Of a stretch of 50,690 nucleotides of DNA, positions 33,592-41,585 are shown one piece after another. Source of the DNA: Desulfovirgula sp. Lineage in GTDB: Bacteria > Bacillota > Desulfotomaculia > Desulfotomaculales > Desulfocucumaceae. Both the position numbers and the translations under genes were made by a program. Position 1 is the first letter of the stretch. Each line of letters starts with the position of its first letter. The notes beneath the pieces are model-generated. The model was given only the letters and a program-made list of their open reading frames with translations, searched no databases and was not told where the DNA came from. The stretch spans positions 1 through 50,690 of the forward strand of contig DYET01000019.1 of the NCBI GenBank assembly GCA_020725625.1, written 5' to 3'.

Positions 33592-33643
33592 GGAACATCG
33601 GGAGGTACTTCCGGTGCCCCTGAAATTTAAAAGGGAGATGGCC

Positions 33644-34600
33644 ATGACTCAGGTCCTGATTACGGCCCCGATACAGCAGAGCGCTTTCAACAGCGTTGTG
33701 GACACCTTTCCGAACGTGACCTTCCACCTTCAGCCGAGCTCAAACTCCAAGGACCCGCAGCTTCTCTCGGAATGCGAGGTCCTGGCCACCTTCGGTGAAG
33801 ATTTCGACGCCGCGATTATTGAAAGCATGCCCAGGCTTAACTTTCTCCAGGTTTTCAAAGCGGGTGTGGACAACCTGCCGTTAAAGGAACTGCAAAAAAA
33901 GGGGGTGTTGGTTTCCAACGTCCGGGGCATCCACCGCAACTCGGTTTCCGAGTACGTTTTCGGCTGTATCCTGTCGCTTTCACTCAACCTTTTCGCCTTC
34001 CGGGAAAATCAGAAGGATAAAGTCTGGTTCCGCAACATAAACAGGGAGGAACTCTTCCAGAAAACCATCGGAGTTATCGGGGCCGGCAGCATCGGCCGGG
34101 AAGTGGCCAGGAAGGCAAAGGCCTTCGGTATGTACACCCTGGGCATAAATTTTACGGGGAGGCCCGTGCCGCACTTCGACCGCGTATATCCGCCCGGCGG
34201 GATCAGTGAATTGTTGGCCTCAAGCGATTTCGTCCTGATGGCCCTCCCCCTGACAGAAGCCACCCGCCACTTCATGGACGACCGGAAATTCGCCATGATG
34301 AAACCGGACAGCTGCTTCATAAACATTGCCCGGGGGCGGGTGGTGGATGAGCAGGCCCTGATCAGGGCCCTGGAAAGAAAAAAAATTAGGGCGGCCGTCC
34401 TGGACGTTTTCGAAAGGGAGCCCCTGCCGGCCGACAGCCCGCTCTGGGCGATGCAAAATGTAATCCTTACACCGCACATCGCGGGGGTGTCACCCGTTTA
34501 CATGGAGCGGGCGATGGAAATATTCAGGCACAATTTGTCGGTTTACCTCGGCACCGGCCGGAACTTCATCAACCTGATCGACCTTGAAAGAGGCTATTGA
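33644..34600 (+). CDS. D-2-hydroxyacid dehydrogenase
   Basis: A 318-residue NAD-dependent dehydrogenase of the phosphoglycerate/hydroxyacid dehydrogenase family. The NAD motif GVIGAGSIGREVA is at about residues 146-158. NIARGRVVDEQAL (catalytic Arg region), DVFEREPLP (Glu) and the catalytic His in PHIAGVSP (about 283) are visible. It would interconvert a 2-oxo acid and a D-2-hydroxy acid. The ATG at 33644 has GGGAG suitably spaced; upstream in-frame ATGs abut or precede that site. It is the first gene after a sigma-54 promoter and stands before the Liv importer genes. Confidence 0.9.
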   Translation: MTQVLITAPIQQSAFNSVVDTFPNVTFHLQPSSNSKDPQLLSECEVLATFGEDFDAAIIESMPRLNFLQVFKAGVDNLPLKELQKKGVLVSNVRGIHRNSVSEYVFGCILSLSLNLFAFRENQKDKVWFRNINREELFQKTIGVIGAGSIGREVARKAKAFGMYTLGINFTGRPVPHFDRVYPPGGISELLASSDFVLMALPLTEATRHFMDDRKFAMMKPDSCFINIARGRVVDEQALIRALERKKIRAAVLDVFEREPLPADSPLWAMQNVILTPHIAGVSPVYMERAMEIFRHNLSVYLGTGRNFINLIDLERGY

Positions 34601-34613
34601 TTTGGGTTAAGGA

Positions 34614-34634
34614 TACCATCTTCGGGGAGGTGGT
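34614..34634 (+). other. Hairpin between dehydrogenase and livK-like gene
   Basis: TACCATCT/AGGTGGTA arms with a TCGGGG loop. No T run. Possible mRNA processing or stability element. Confidence 0.3.
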
Positions 34635-34726
34635 AATCGGGGTCGGTTATTTTCCGGAGGGGCGTCAACCGGATTGCACACGGAATTAATTGTACGGGAA
34701 TTCATTAAAAAGGGGGAATTGAACGC

Positions 34727-35998
34727 ATGATTAACCGGAAAGCAATTGCCGTTGCCTGTGTACTGGTCCTCTCTGCACTGGCCCTGGTCGGCTGCGGGGG
34801 CAAGGAGTCCGGCCAGAAGAGCGGGGAAGGCCAGCAGGCCAAAATGGAAACCATCTACATAGGGTTCACCGGCCCCACGAGCGGCGGGGCGGCCAAATAC
34901 GGGCAAAACTGCATCGACGGAATGAATCTCGCCCTCGAGGAAATCAACAGCAAGGGGCTGTCCGTGGGCGGGAAGAAGTACAGGCTGGAAGTAGCCGTCC
35001 TGGATGACCGCTACCGCCCCAATGAGGCTGCAACCAACGCCCGGAGGCTTGTCCAGCAAAACAAGACCTCGGTAGTATTCTGCCCGCACTCCGGCGGGAT
35101 TAACGCCTTGGCGCAGTTTAATGAAAAGGAAAACTTCCTGATCGCGGGCTACACCTCCAGTCCCGCGGCAGAGCAACTCGGCAACAAGCTTCTGATCAGG
35201 ATACCTACTCCCTTCACCTGGTACCTGGTTGAAGGAGGCTTCATCGACCAGGCCATGCAGCGGTTCGGCAAGAACGCCGTCTGCGTTCCCGGAGTGCACG
35301 AATACGCCAAGGCCTGGACCGACGTGTTCATCAAGGCCTGGGAGAAAAAGGGCGGTAAAATCTTGGGCAATTACCCCGTGGATTACACCAGCGAGGCCGA
35401 CTTTTATACCCCGGTGAGCAAGGCGCTGGCCGGCAAGCCCGACGTGATGTTCATCGGCGGCCCGTCTGAGCCTACCGGCCTGGTTATCAAGCAGGCCAGG
35501 GAACTGGGCTTCAAGGGCGGATTTGTAGTCATGGATCAGGCCAAGCAAAATGAAATCGAGCGCTTCCTGAAAATGGAGTACCTGGAAGGGTTTATAGGAA
35601 CGGGGGCCGTCGAGGACTATGCCACCTCCTCGGACTACGCCACCAAGGTCGGTAAAACCAACAAGGGCGCCGTCGTCTTCCTGGAAAAATGGAAAAAGCG
35701 CTTCGGCGACAAGGAGCCTACCTCCGAGGCCAGCTACCATTACATGACCATGTTTATCATCGCCAAGGCCATAGAATTGGCCGGCACCTACACCGACCCC
35801 AAGGCTATCTACGCCAAGCTGCCTGCGGCCATAGAGGCCCTGCCGGATGAACAGATGACCCGGGTGATCGAAGGCATTTCCGACACAGGCGGATTCATCA
35901 ACGTGACCCTGGGCTGCCACGTCAAGAACGGCAAGCGCGAATCCTTCACCATGTTCGCCCCGCCGGAATACAAGGCGAAAAAGGTCCAGCCCCGTTAA
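34727..35998 (+). CDS. Liv-type ABC transporter substrate-binding lipoprotein
   Basis: A 423-residue periplasmic-type binding protein of the branched-chain amino acid/amide/aromatic acid (LivK, type I) family. A signal peptide with lipobox ALVGCGG puts the lipidated cysteine at about residue 22. The mature domain starts ETIYIGFTGPTSGGAAKYGQ (about 44-63) and includes LEVAVLDDRYRPNEAATNARRLV split around 86-108. Partner permease and ATPase genes follow. The ligand need not be an amino acid: relatives bind aromatic acids, amides and short fatty acids. AAAGGGGG precedes the ATG. A terminator-like hairpin after it probably raises its level over the permeases. Confidence 0.9.
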   Translation: MINRKAIAVACVLVLSALALVGCGGKESGQKSGEGQQAKMETIYIGFTGPTSGGAAKYGQNCIDGMNLALEEINSKGLSVGGKKYRLEVAVLDDRYRPNEAATNARRLVQQNKTSVVFCPHSGGINALAQFNEKENFLIAGYTSSPAAEQLGNKLLIRIPTPFTWYLVEGGFIDQAMQRFGKNAVCVPGVHEYAKAWTDVFIKAWEKKGGKILGNYPVDYTSEADFYTPVSKALAGKPDVMFIGGPSEPTGLVIKQARELGFKGGFVVMDQAKQNEIERFLKMEYLEGFIGTGAVEDYATSSDYATKVGKTNKGAVVFLEKWKKRFGDKEPTSEASYHYMTMFIIAKAIELAGTYTDPKAIYAKLPAAIEALPDEQMTRVIEGISDTGGFINVTLGCHVKNGKRESFTMFAPPEYKAKKVQPR

Positions 35999-36013
35999 AC
36001 TGATTTGAACCGC

Positions 36014-36059
36014 CCGGCCCCGTCCCCTCCAGGTGCGGGGCCGGCGCTGAATTATTTTT
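36014..36059 (+). terminator. Intercistronic hairpin, partial terminator
   Basis: CCGGCCCCG/CGGGGCCGG is followed 7 bases later by ATTATTTTT. It lies between the binding protein and livH, a common place for partial termination. Confidence 0.55.
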
Positions 36060-36090
36060 CTGAAACCCAGTGACTTGATACGGGAGGTCG

Positions 36091-36960
36091 ATGCCGGTGG
36101 ATCTTTTTCTCCAGCAAATTATCAACGGGCTGACGACGGGCAGTATCTACTGCCTGGTGGCCCTTGGTCTGACCCTGGTTTACGGGGTGATGCACCTGCC
36201 CAATTTCGCCCACGGCAGCCTTTACATGATGGGAGCCTTTATAACCCTGACCCTGATTAAATCCTCGGGCCTCAACTACTGGCTGGCCATGCTGGCTTCA
36301 GCGGTTGCCCTGGCCGCCATTGGTATAGCCGCGGAGAGACTGGTGTTCCATCCCTTGAGAAACGCCCCTCACGCCAACAACCTGATTGCTGCGGTGGGCC
36401 TGCTGCTGTTCCTCGAGGGACTGGCCCACGTCATCTGGGGACCGGAATTCTGGCAGTTGCCGACGCCTTACGACCGGGTGGTGCAGTTCCTGGGCCTGAC
36501 TATCACCCAGCAGCGGCTGTTCATCGTCGCGGCCACCCTGGTTTTACTGGCCGGGCTCTACCTGTTCCTTAAAAAGACACTGGTGGGGGCCTCCATCGAG
36601 GCCATGTCCCAGGACCGCAAAGGGGCTTCCCTGGTGGGAATTAAGGTGAGCAGGGTATCGATGCTTACTTTTGCTATCGCCACCGGCCTGGCCGCGGTGG
36701 CCGCCTCGCTGGCCGGCCCCATCAACCTGGTTTACCCCTCCATGGGGCACATAGTCATTTTGAAAGCCTTTGTCATCATCGTGCTGGGCGGGATGGGAAG
36801 CCTGCCGGGGGCGGTCCTGGGAGGCTACATCCTTGGCCTGGCCGAAAGCATGGGAGCTACATACATCTCCATGGCCTACAAGGACCTGATCGCCTTCGCC
36901 ATCCTGGTGCTGATCCTGTCGCTGCGGCCCACCGGCCTTCTTTCCGGGGGGGTGAAGTAA
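36091..36960 (+). CDS. livH: Branched-chain amino acid type ABC permease LivH
   Basis: A 289-residue inner-membrane permease with about eight hydrophobic segments. Family motifs: GLTTGSIYCLVALGLTL (about residues 11-27), YGVMHLPNFAHGS (about 31-43) and the ATPase-contact loop with VLGGMGSLPGAVLGGYILG split around 231-250. GGGAGG precedes the start closely. The ATG at 36091 is only 3 bases from it, so a GTG two codons later is an alternative. It is followed by livM after one base and forms the channel with it. Confidence 0.93.
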   Translation: MPVDLFLQQIINGLTTGSIYCLVALGLTLVYGVMHLPNFAHGSLYMMGAFITLTLIKSSGLNYWLAMLASAVALAAIGIAAERLVFHPLRNAPHANNLIAAVGLLLFLEGLAHVIWGPEFWQLPTPYDRVVQFLGLTITQQRLFIVAATLVLLAGLYLFLKKTLVGASIEAMSQDRKGASLVGIKVSRVSMLTFAIATGLAAVAASLAGPINLVYPSMGHIVILKAFVIIVLGGMGSLPGAVLGGYILGLAESMGATYISMAYKDLIAFAILVLILSLRPTGLLSGGVK

Positions 36961-36961
36961 C

Positions 36962-37957
36962 TTGGCGCTTTTTACGAGAAAAAACTGCCCGGCTCTGGCC
37001 CTGGTCATCTTATCATTAATTCTGCCCCTTGTGATTACCAATAAATACTTCATGCACGTAATCATCATGGGCTACATCTGGGCGATAGCTGTATACGGGC
37101 TAAACATCATCCTCGGCTACACCGGACAGACAGCCCTGGGCCACGCCGGATTCATGGGTATAGGGGCGTACACCGCCGGGCTCTTGAATTTAAAGCTGGG
37201 GTTGTCTTTCTGGCCGGCGATGGTTCTGGCCTGTCTGTTTACGGCCTTTCTCGGCTGGCTGGCGGGAATTGTTTCCCTCAGGACCCGGGGCCATTATTTT
37301 TCAATCTTCACCCTTTGCGTGGGAGTCATCATCCATGTGGTCATAACCCGGTGGGACGACTTGACCGGCGGCATGAACGGGCTGATCGGAATCAGCGGGC
37401 CGCCTCCCGCCGGGCCCGTTTCCTTCGACAGCCTTCAGGCCCAGTACTACCTGGTCCTGTTCTTTCTCCTGGCCACCATTTTCGTGGCCGGCAGGGTGGT
37501 CAACTCGCTGGTGGGCCGCACGCTGACGGCCATAAAAACCAGCGAGGAGCTGACCGAGGTGCTGGGCATCAATACGATGAAAAACAAAATCTTTGCCTTC
37601 GTCCTGGCAACTTTCTTCGCCGGCCTGGCAGGGGCGTTGTACGCAGGCTACATAAAATTTCTCGGTCCCCAGATGTGCAGTGTCAGCATGACCTTTGACA
37701 TGCTCCTCTACCTGTTTGTGGGAGGAAACGGCACCATCGCCGGCCCCCTGATCGGTTCCCTGGTGTTGTCGACAATCACCGAGTCCCTGCAGGTGGTCCA
37801 GGAATACCGGACGGTCATTTTCGGGCCCATTCTCATTGTCCTGATCATCTTCTTCCCCAGGGGACTGTATGGAGGCTACGAGATCCTGCGCGACAGGATC
37901 CGGCGGCGGCTTCCGGCCAGGGAAGCCCCGGAGGGCGCCAAAGAGGAGGTGTGCTGA
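36962..37957 (+). CDS. livM: Branched-chain amino acid type ABC permease LivM
   Basis: A 331-residue permease with about nine to ten membrane segments. It has YGLNIILGYTGQTALGHAGFMGIGAY split around residues 41-66, RTRGHYFSIFTLC (about 102-114) and GGNGTIAGPLIGS (about 257-269), all typical of LivM. The C-terminus is basic and cytoplasmic. The TTG start at 36962 lies 2 bases beyond the livH stop, with GGGGTGA in the livH end as ribosome-binding site. The end overlaps the beginning of livG. Confidence 0.93.
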   Translation: MALFTRKNCPALALVILSLILPLVITNKYFMHVIIMGYIWAIAVYGLNIILGYTGQTALGHAGFMGIGAYTAGLLNLKLGLSFWPAMVLACLFTAFLGWLAGIVSLRTRGHYFSIFTLCVGVIIHVVITRWDDLTGGMNGLIGISGPPPAGPVSFDSLQAQYYLVLFFLLATIFVAGRVVNSLVGRTLTAIKTSEELTEVLGINTMKNKIFAFVLATFFAGLAGALYAGYIKFLGPQMCSVSMTFDMLLYLFVGGNGTIAGPLIGSLVLSTITESLQVVQEYRTVIFGPILIVLIIFFPRGLYGGYEILRDRIRRRLPAREAPEGAKEEVC

Positions 37958-37959
37958 AA

Positions 37960-38733
37960 TTGCTCCTCTCCACCGTAAACCTGAGCAAGAGTTTCGGCGG
38001 CCTGATGGCCGTCAACAGTGTGGACTTTTCCATCAAAAAGGGGCAGATCGTAGCCATCATCGGCCCCAACGGATCCGGGAAGACCACCTTTTTCAACGTT
38101 GTCAGCGGCATCCATAGGCCCTCCGCGGGGAAAATCTTTTTCAACGGCGAAGACATAACCGGCGCCCCGGTTTACGAAAGGACACTTAAGGGGATAGCCA
38201 GAACATTCCAGACAACCACCCTTTTCTCCAACGCAACCGTCCTGGATAACGTCATCGTCGGCCACCGGCTGCGCACCAAAACCGGGTTCTGGGACGTGCT
38301 GACCAGGAACCGGCGCTTTAAGGAGGACGAAAGGAAGTGCCGGGAAAAAGCCCTGGAGGTGCTGGAGTTCGCCGGCTTGAGCAACCTGGCGGACCGGCCG
38401 GTGGAGAACATCCCCCAGGAAGCCCGGAAGCGGGTGGCCATCGCCATGGCCCTGGCCACCGACCCCCAGTTGGTTTTGCTGGACGAGCCGGCCGCGGGGA
38501 TAAATTTCGATGAAACAGCCGGGATAACCGAACTGGTCAGAAAAATGCAAAAGCGGGGGCTTACGGTCTGCCTGATCGAACACAAAATGCAGATGGTGAT
38601 GAACCTGGCCGAACACATCATGGTGCTCAACCAGGGGATGAAAATTGCGGAAGGCACGCCGGAAGAGGTGGCCAACAACAAGGTGGTCATTGAAGCCTAC
38701 CTGGGGAGTGACGACGATGCTGAGGATGATTGA
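37960..38733 (+). CDS. livG: Branched-chain amino acid type ABC ATPase LivG
   Basis: A 257-residue ATPase subunit. It has Walker A GPNGSGKTT (about residues 35-43), the LivG-specific RTFQTTTLFSNATVLDNV (about 81-98), a signature region written NIPQEARKRVAIAMAL rather than the usual LSGGQ-like form, Walker B QLVLLDEPAAG (about 168-178) and the switch His in CLIEHKM. The sequence at the signature (PQEARK) is a natural LivG variation (commonly PYGxQR). I prefer the TTG at 37960, 10 bases from GAGGAGG; GTG at 37951 is too close to that site. Confidence 0.9.
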   Translation: MLLSTVNLSKSFGGLMAVNSVDFSIKKGQIVAIIGPNGSGKTTFFNVVSGIHRPSAGKIFFNGEDITGAPVYERTLKGIARTFQTTTLFSNATVLDNVIVGHRLRTKTGFWDVLTRNRRFKEDERKCREKALEVLEFAGLSNLADRPVENIPQEARKRVAIAMALATDPQLVLLDEPAAGINFDETAGITELVRKMQKRGLTVCLIEHKMQMVMNLAEHIMVLNQGMKIAEGTPEEVANNKVVIEAYLGSDDDAEDD

Positions 38734-39424
38734 CGTGTCGGTGAATTACGGGCACTTCCGGGCCCTGAAAAAGATCAGTCTGGAAGTGAACGAGGGGGAA
38801 ATGGTCGCGCTCCTGGGAGCCAACGGCGCCGGCAAAAGCACCATTTTTCAGACCATCAGCGGCCTGATCAAGCCCGCCGGCGGCGCCATCGAGTTCATGG
38901 GCAAAAGAATCGACGGCCTGCCCCCGGATCAAATCGTCCGCCTGGGCGTTTCTCAGTGCCCGGAAGGCAGGCACCTGTTTCCCCAGATGTCGGTTTACAA
39001 GAACTTGATTTTGGGCGCCTACGTCCGCAGCGCGGACAGAAAGGGAACAGCCGAGACCCTGCAGGAAATTTACAAGCTGTTCCCCATCCTGGAGGAGAAG
39101 AAAAACGACCCCGCCGGGTCTTTGAGCGGGGGCCAGCAGCAGATGCTGGCCATCGGCAGGGCGCTGATGTCCAGGCCCAGGCTTCTTCTGCTGGACGAGC
39201 CCTCCCTGGGCTTAAGCCCCCTGGTGACAAAGGAGGTGTTCCGGGTCGTCAAGGAAATCAACCGGGCCGGAACAATGGTACTGCTGGCCGAACAGAATGC
39301 CAACGTCGCCCTGCGGCTGGTCGGCCGGGGCTATGTCATTGAAAACGGCGAAATAGTCCTGGAGGACAGCAGCAGGGGCCTCCTAAGCAACGCTCAGGTC
39401 AAAAAGGCCTACATCGGGGCGTGA
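38717..39424 (+). CDS. livF: Branched-chain amino acid type ABC ATPase LivF
   Basis: A 235-residue ATPase subunit with Walker A GANGAGKST (about residues 34-42), the family stretch CPEGRHLFPQMSVYKNL (about 83-99), signature LSGGQQQMLAIGRAL (about 136-150), Walker B LLLDEPSLGLSP (about 157-168) and LLAEQN (switch). The ATG at 38717 overlaps the end of livG by 17 bases and has GGGGAG 9 bases upstream. It completes the importer. No terminator is obvious right after its stop, so transcription may run on into the repeat-rich region. Confidence 0.93.
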   Translation: MLRMIDVSVNYGHFRALKKISLEVNEGEMVALLGANGAGKSTIFQTISGLIKPAGGAIEFMGKRIDGLPPDQIVRLGVSQCPEGRHLFPQMSVYKNLILGAYVRSADRKGTAETLQEIYKLFPILEEKKNDPAGSLSGGQQQMLAIGRALMSRPRLLLLDEPSLGLSPLVTKEVFRVVKEINRAGTMVLLAEQNANVALRLVGRGYVIENGEIVLEDSSRGLLSNAQVKKAYIGA

Positions 39425-39441
39425 TCTATCCTGAAAATCCT

Positions 39442-39482
39442 ACCGGTCAGGAGACAGGAGACAGGAGACAGAATGTGAAAGC
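39442..39482 (+). repeat. Heptad repeat (GGAGACA type), copy 2
   Basis: CCGGTCA is followed by three GGAGACA units and GAATGTGAAAGC. It matches the minus-strand block at 16655-16700, including the flanks. Confidence 0.8.
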
Positions 39483-39722
39483 CCTACTTTGTGGGTTATC
39501 CCAACAGTGCTGGAGTGTACGGAGGGGGTGGATTTCAAAGCCGAGCGGATATTCCGGAGGCTGGCTACCGACACTTGGCGACGGAGCATACGGGATGCCG
39601 GGCAGGCTGCAGGATGCAGCCGCAGCTTAAGTGTGCATGGAACGTACGGAGGCGGTCGGCAGGCCGTAAGCGACGAGCATAGAGCCGGTTTAAGCCGGAG
39701 GATCGAGTAGCGGGGCTTTAAT
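39483..39722 (+). ncRNA. Candidate structured RNA or element remnant
   Basis: A 240-base non-coding segment with several compact stems: GGCTGCA-GGA-TGCAGCC (about 39604-39620, perfect 7 bp), TACGG/CCGTA (about 39636-39667), CCGGTTTAAGCCGG (about 39684-39697), and GGG/CCC elements at the start. GTACGGAGG occurs twice (near 39518 and 39634). Three overlapping frames are open but have no ribosome-binding site or family, which is usual for structured RNA. It resembles ORF-less mobile RNA elements such as HEARO/omega-RNA remnants in layout, but I cannot name it. Confidence 0.35.
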
Positions 39723-39745
39723 CCACTCCCGGCCCCGAATTTTCA

Positions 39746-39775
39746 TTGTTCGTGGTGGCGCTTGCGGCATGGGCG
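39746..39775 (+). repeat. Dispersed hairpin motif, copy 1
   Basis: TTGTTCGTGGTG followed by GCGCTTGCGGCATG. A copy with a longer hairpin is on the minus strand at 50662-50690. The shared 12-base head and the GCGGCATG end suggest a dispersed element end. Confidence 0.55.
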
Positions 39776-39817
39776 ACTACCCTGAAATGCTTATACTGAG
39801 TGACTTATTCTGTCAGT

Positions 39818-39843
39818 ATTCAGAATCCAGGATCCAGAATGGG
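39818..39843 (+). repeat. Heptad repeat (CAGAATC type)
   Basis: CAGAATC-CAGGATC-CAGAATG: three consecutive 7-base units that differ slightly. It is preceded by TCAGTATT. The period is the same as that of the GGAGACA repeat nearby. Confidence 0.6.
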
Positions 39844-39890
39844 AGTGCTTGAATCGAGGGTCAATGTTTTAAAAGTAAGGGGGCTGACCA

Positions 39891-41318
39891 ATGAGAACTT
39901 TTGAGCAGTACTTCGAGGGGCTTAAAAAGATGCGCCCCAACGTCTACCTGGGAGGCAGGATCGTGCCCAGGGACGACCCGGTTTTCCTGCCCGGGATCAA
40001 GGTGATAGGGACGACTTTTGAGCTGGTGAAGGACCCCGGGTACCGGGACCTTTTCACGGCGGAGTCCCACCTCACCGGCAAGACGATAAACCGCTTCACC
40101 CACATTCACCAAAGCCAGGACGACCTGCTGAAGAAGCAGAAGATGACCAGGCTGTACTGCCGTCGGGTGGGCCGCTGCGTCCAGCGGTGCATGGGAGTCG
40201 ACGCCCTGAACGCGCTGTCGGTGGTGACCAGGCGCATGGACGACGACCTGGGCACCGATTATTACAGCCGTTTTGTAAAATACCTGGAGTACTACCAGGA
40301 AAACGACCTGGTGGGCAACGCGGCGCAGACCGACGTCAAGGGCGACAGGAGTTTAAGGCCTTACCAGCAGGACGACCCGGACATGTACCTGAGGGTGGTG
40401 GAGAAGAGAGACGGCGGCATCGTGGTCAGGGGCGCCAAAGCCCACAACACCATCGCTCCATACGCCGACGAGATAATCGTCGTGCCGACCAGGGCCATGA
40501 CCCCCCAGGACGCCGATTACGCGGTGGCCTTTGCCCTGCCGGCAGACACCGAGGGCATGTACCTGGTGTCGGTGGCCCACAACCAGCGGTCCAGAAAGCA
40601 TTTCAAGGCGCCCATCGGGGAGACCGGGACCGCCCATTCCATAACCATTTTCGACAACGTTTTTGTTCCCCGGGAAAGGGTGTTCATGTGCGGCGAAACC
40701 AGGTACGCCGGGCAGCTGGCGGGCCTGTTCGCCACCTACCACCGCCACAGTTACACCGGCTGCAAGCCGGCCCTGACGGATATACTGATGGGCGCCGCCG
40801 CCCTGGTGTCGGAATACAACGGCATTGAAAAGGCCTCCCACGTCCGCGACAAGCTGGCTGAGCTGGTGACGGTGGCCGAATTGGTCTATGCCGCCGGGGT
40901 GGCCGCAGCCGTGAACAGCACCAGGGCTTCTTCGGGAACCCAGGTTCCCGACGTGGTCTATACCAATGTGGGCAGGTACCACGCCGGCGTTCACGTCTAT
41001 CCCGAATTTGAGATTCTGGCCGACCTGGCGGGAGGGCTGGCCGCAACCCTGCCCCTTGAGGACGACTTTGTGGAGCCCACGGTGGGGCCCCTGCTGAACA
41101 AATACATCAAGAGAAAAAGCGGCGTTCCCAGTGAAAAGGTTCACCGCTGCTACAGGCTGATTGAAAACCTGATCGCCTCGGCCCCGGGGGCTGCCTCCCA
41201 GATCAGCGGAATTCACGGAGGCGGGTCGCCGGTGATGGAAAAAATAGCCATCATGGCCCAGTACGACATCGAGGAGAAAAAGGAAATCGCCAAGTACCTG
41301 GCCGGCATCGCCGACTGA
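39891..41318 (+). CDS. 4-hydroxybutyryl-CoA dehydratase family protein
   Basis: A 475-residue flavoprotein of the 4-hydroxybutyryl-CoA dehydratase/vinylacetyl-CoA isomerase (AbfD) family, related to HpaB. In Clostridium aminobutyricum the [4Fe-4S] cluster is held by C99, C103, H292 and C299. Here the equivalents are C96 and C100 (GRCVQRC) and H284 and C291 (YHRHSYTGC), with identical spacing, so the cluster is probably present. This separates it from plain FAD-dependent HpaB hydroxylases. The family converts 4-hydroxybutyryl-CoA to crotonyl-CoA by radical chemistry. AAGGGGG precedes the ATG. Downstream crotonase, dehydrogenase and thiolase genes in the window would finish the route to acetyl-CoA. 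Confidence 0.87.
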   Translation: MRTFEQYFEGLKKMRPNVYLGGRIVPRDDPVFLPGIKVIGTTFELVKDPGYRDLFTAESHLTGKTINRFTHIHQSQDDLLKKQKMTRLYCRRVGRCVQRCMGVDALNALSVVTRRMDDDLGTDYYSRFVKYLEYYQENDLVGNAAQTDVKGDRSLRPYQQDDPDMYLRVVEKRDGGIVVRGAKAHNTIAPYADEIIVVPTRAMTPQDADYAVAFALPADTEGMYLVSVAHNQRSRKHFKAPIGETGTAHSITIFDNVFVPRERVFMCGETRYAGQLAGLFATYHRHSYTGCKPALTDILMGAAALVSEYNGIEKASHVRDKLAELVTVAELVYAAGVAAAVNSTRASSGTQVPDVVYTNVGRYHAGVHVYPEFEILADLAGGLAATLPLEDDFVEPTVGPLLNKYIKRKSGVPSEKVHRCYRLIENLIASAPGAASQISGIHGGGSPVMEKIAIMAQYDIEEKKEIAKYLAGIAD

Positions 41319-41393
41319 AAAAACAGCCCGGCCGGGCAGGCCGGGGGATATTCTCGCCCCCCCCGCGCGAAAAATCTTCCTGGAGGTATTACC

Positions 41394-41585
41394 GTGGAAA
41401 CGTCAGGCAGCCCCCGCAAACCGGGGGACGAGGTTCCGGCCGGAGACCTGTGCGCAGGCTGCGGGGCCTGTGCAGGCCTCTGCCCGTATATATACGCGGT
41501 CAAAAGTCCCTATCTGAAAATCCCGGACGATTACCTGAGGGCGTTTTTCACGGCCGAAGGCAGACTGGCGGCGAACGGCCTGTGA
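41394..41585 (+). CDS. Mini-ferredoxin, 63 aa, single 4Fe-4S motif
   Basis: A 63-residue protein with one [4Fe-4S] motif CAGCGACAGLCP (about residues 20-31) and a C-terminal tail rich in aromatic residues. It is shorter than a normal 2[4Fe-4S] ferredoxin and resembles the N-terminal cluster of larger redox subunits. The GTG at 41394 has TGGAGG 7 bases upstream. Its stop overlaps the GTG of the next gene (GTGA), so the two are translationally coupled. It probably passes electrons to or from the LUD protein or the dehydratase. Confidence 0.7.
   Translation: METSGSPRKPGDEVPAGDLCAGCGACAGLCPYIYAVKSPYLKIPDDYLRAFFTAEGRLAANGL

Noticed and set aside
39421-39710. Three short plus-strand open frames after livF
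   Set aside because: They overlap in different frames, lack ribosome-binding sites and begin inside repeats. They are better explained as structured or repeat DNA.
39730-39890. Sigma-54 promoter before the AbfD-like gene
   Set aside because: GTGGTGGCGCTTGCGG looks similar, but the GG to GC distance is 8 rather than 10 bases.
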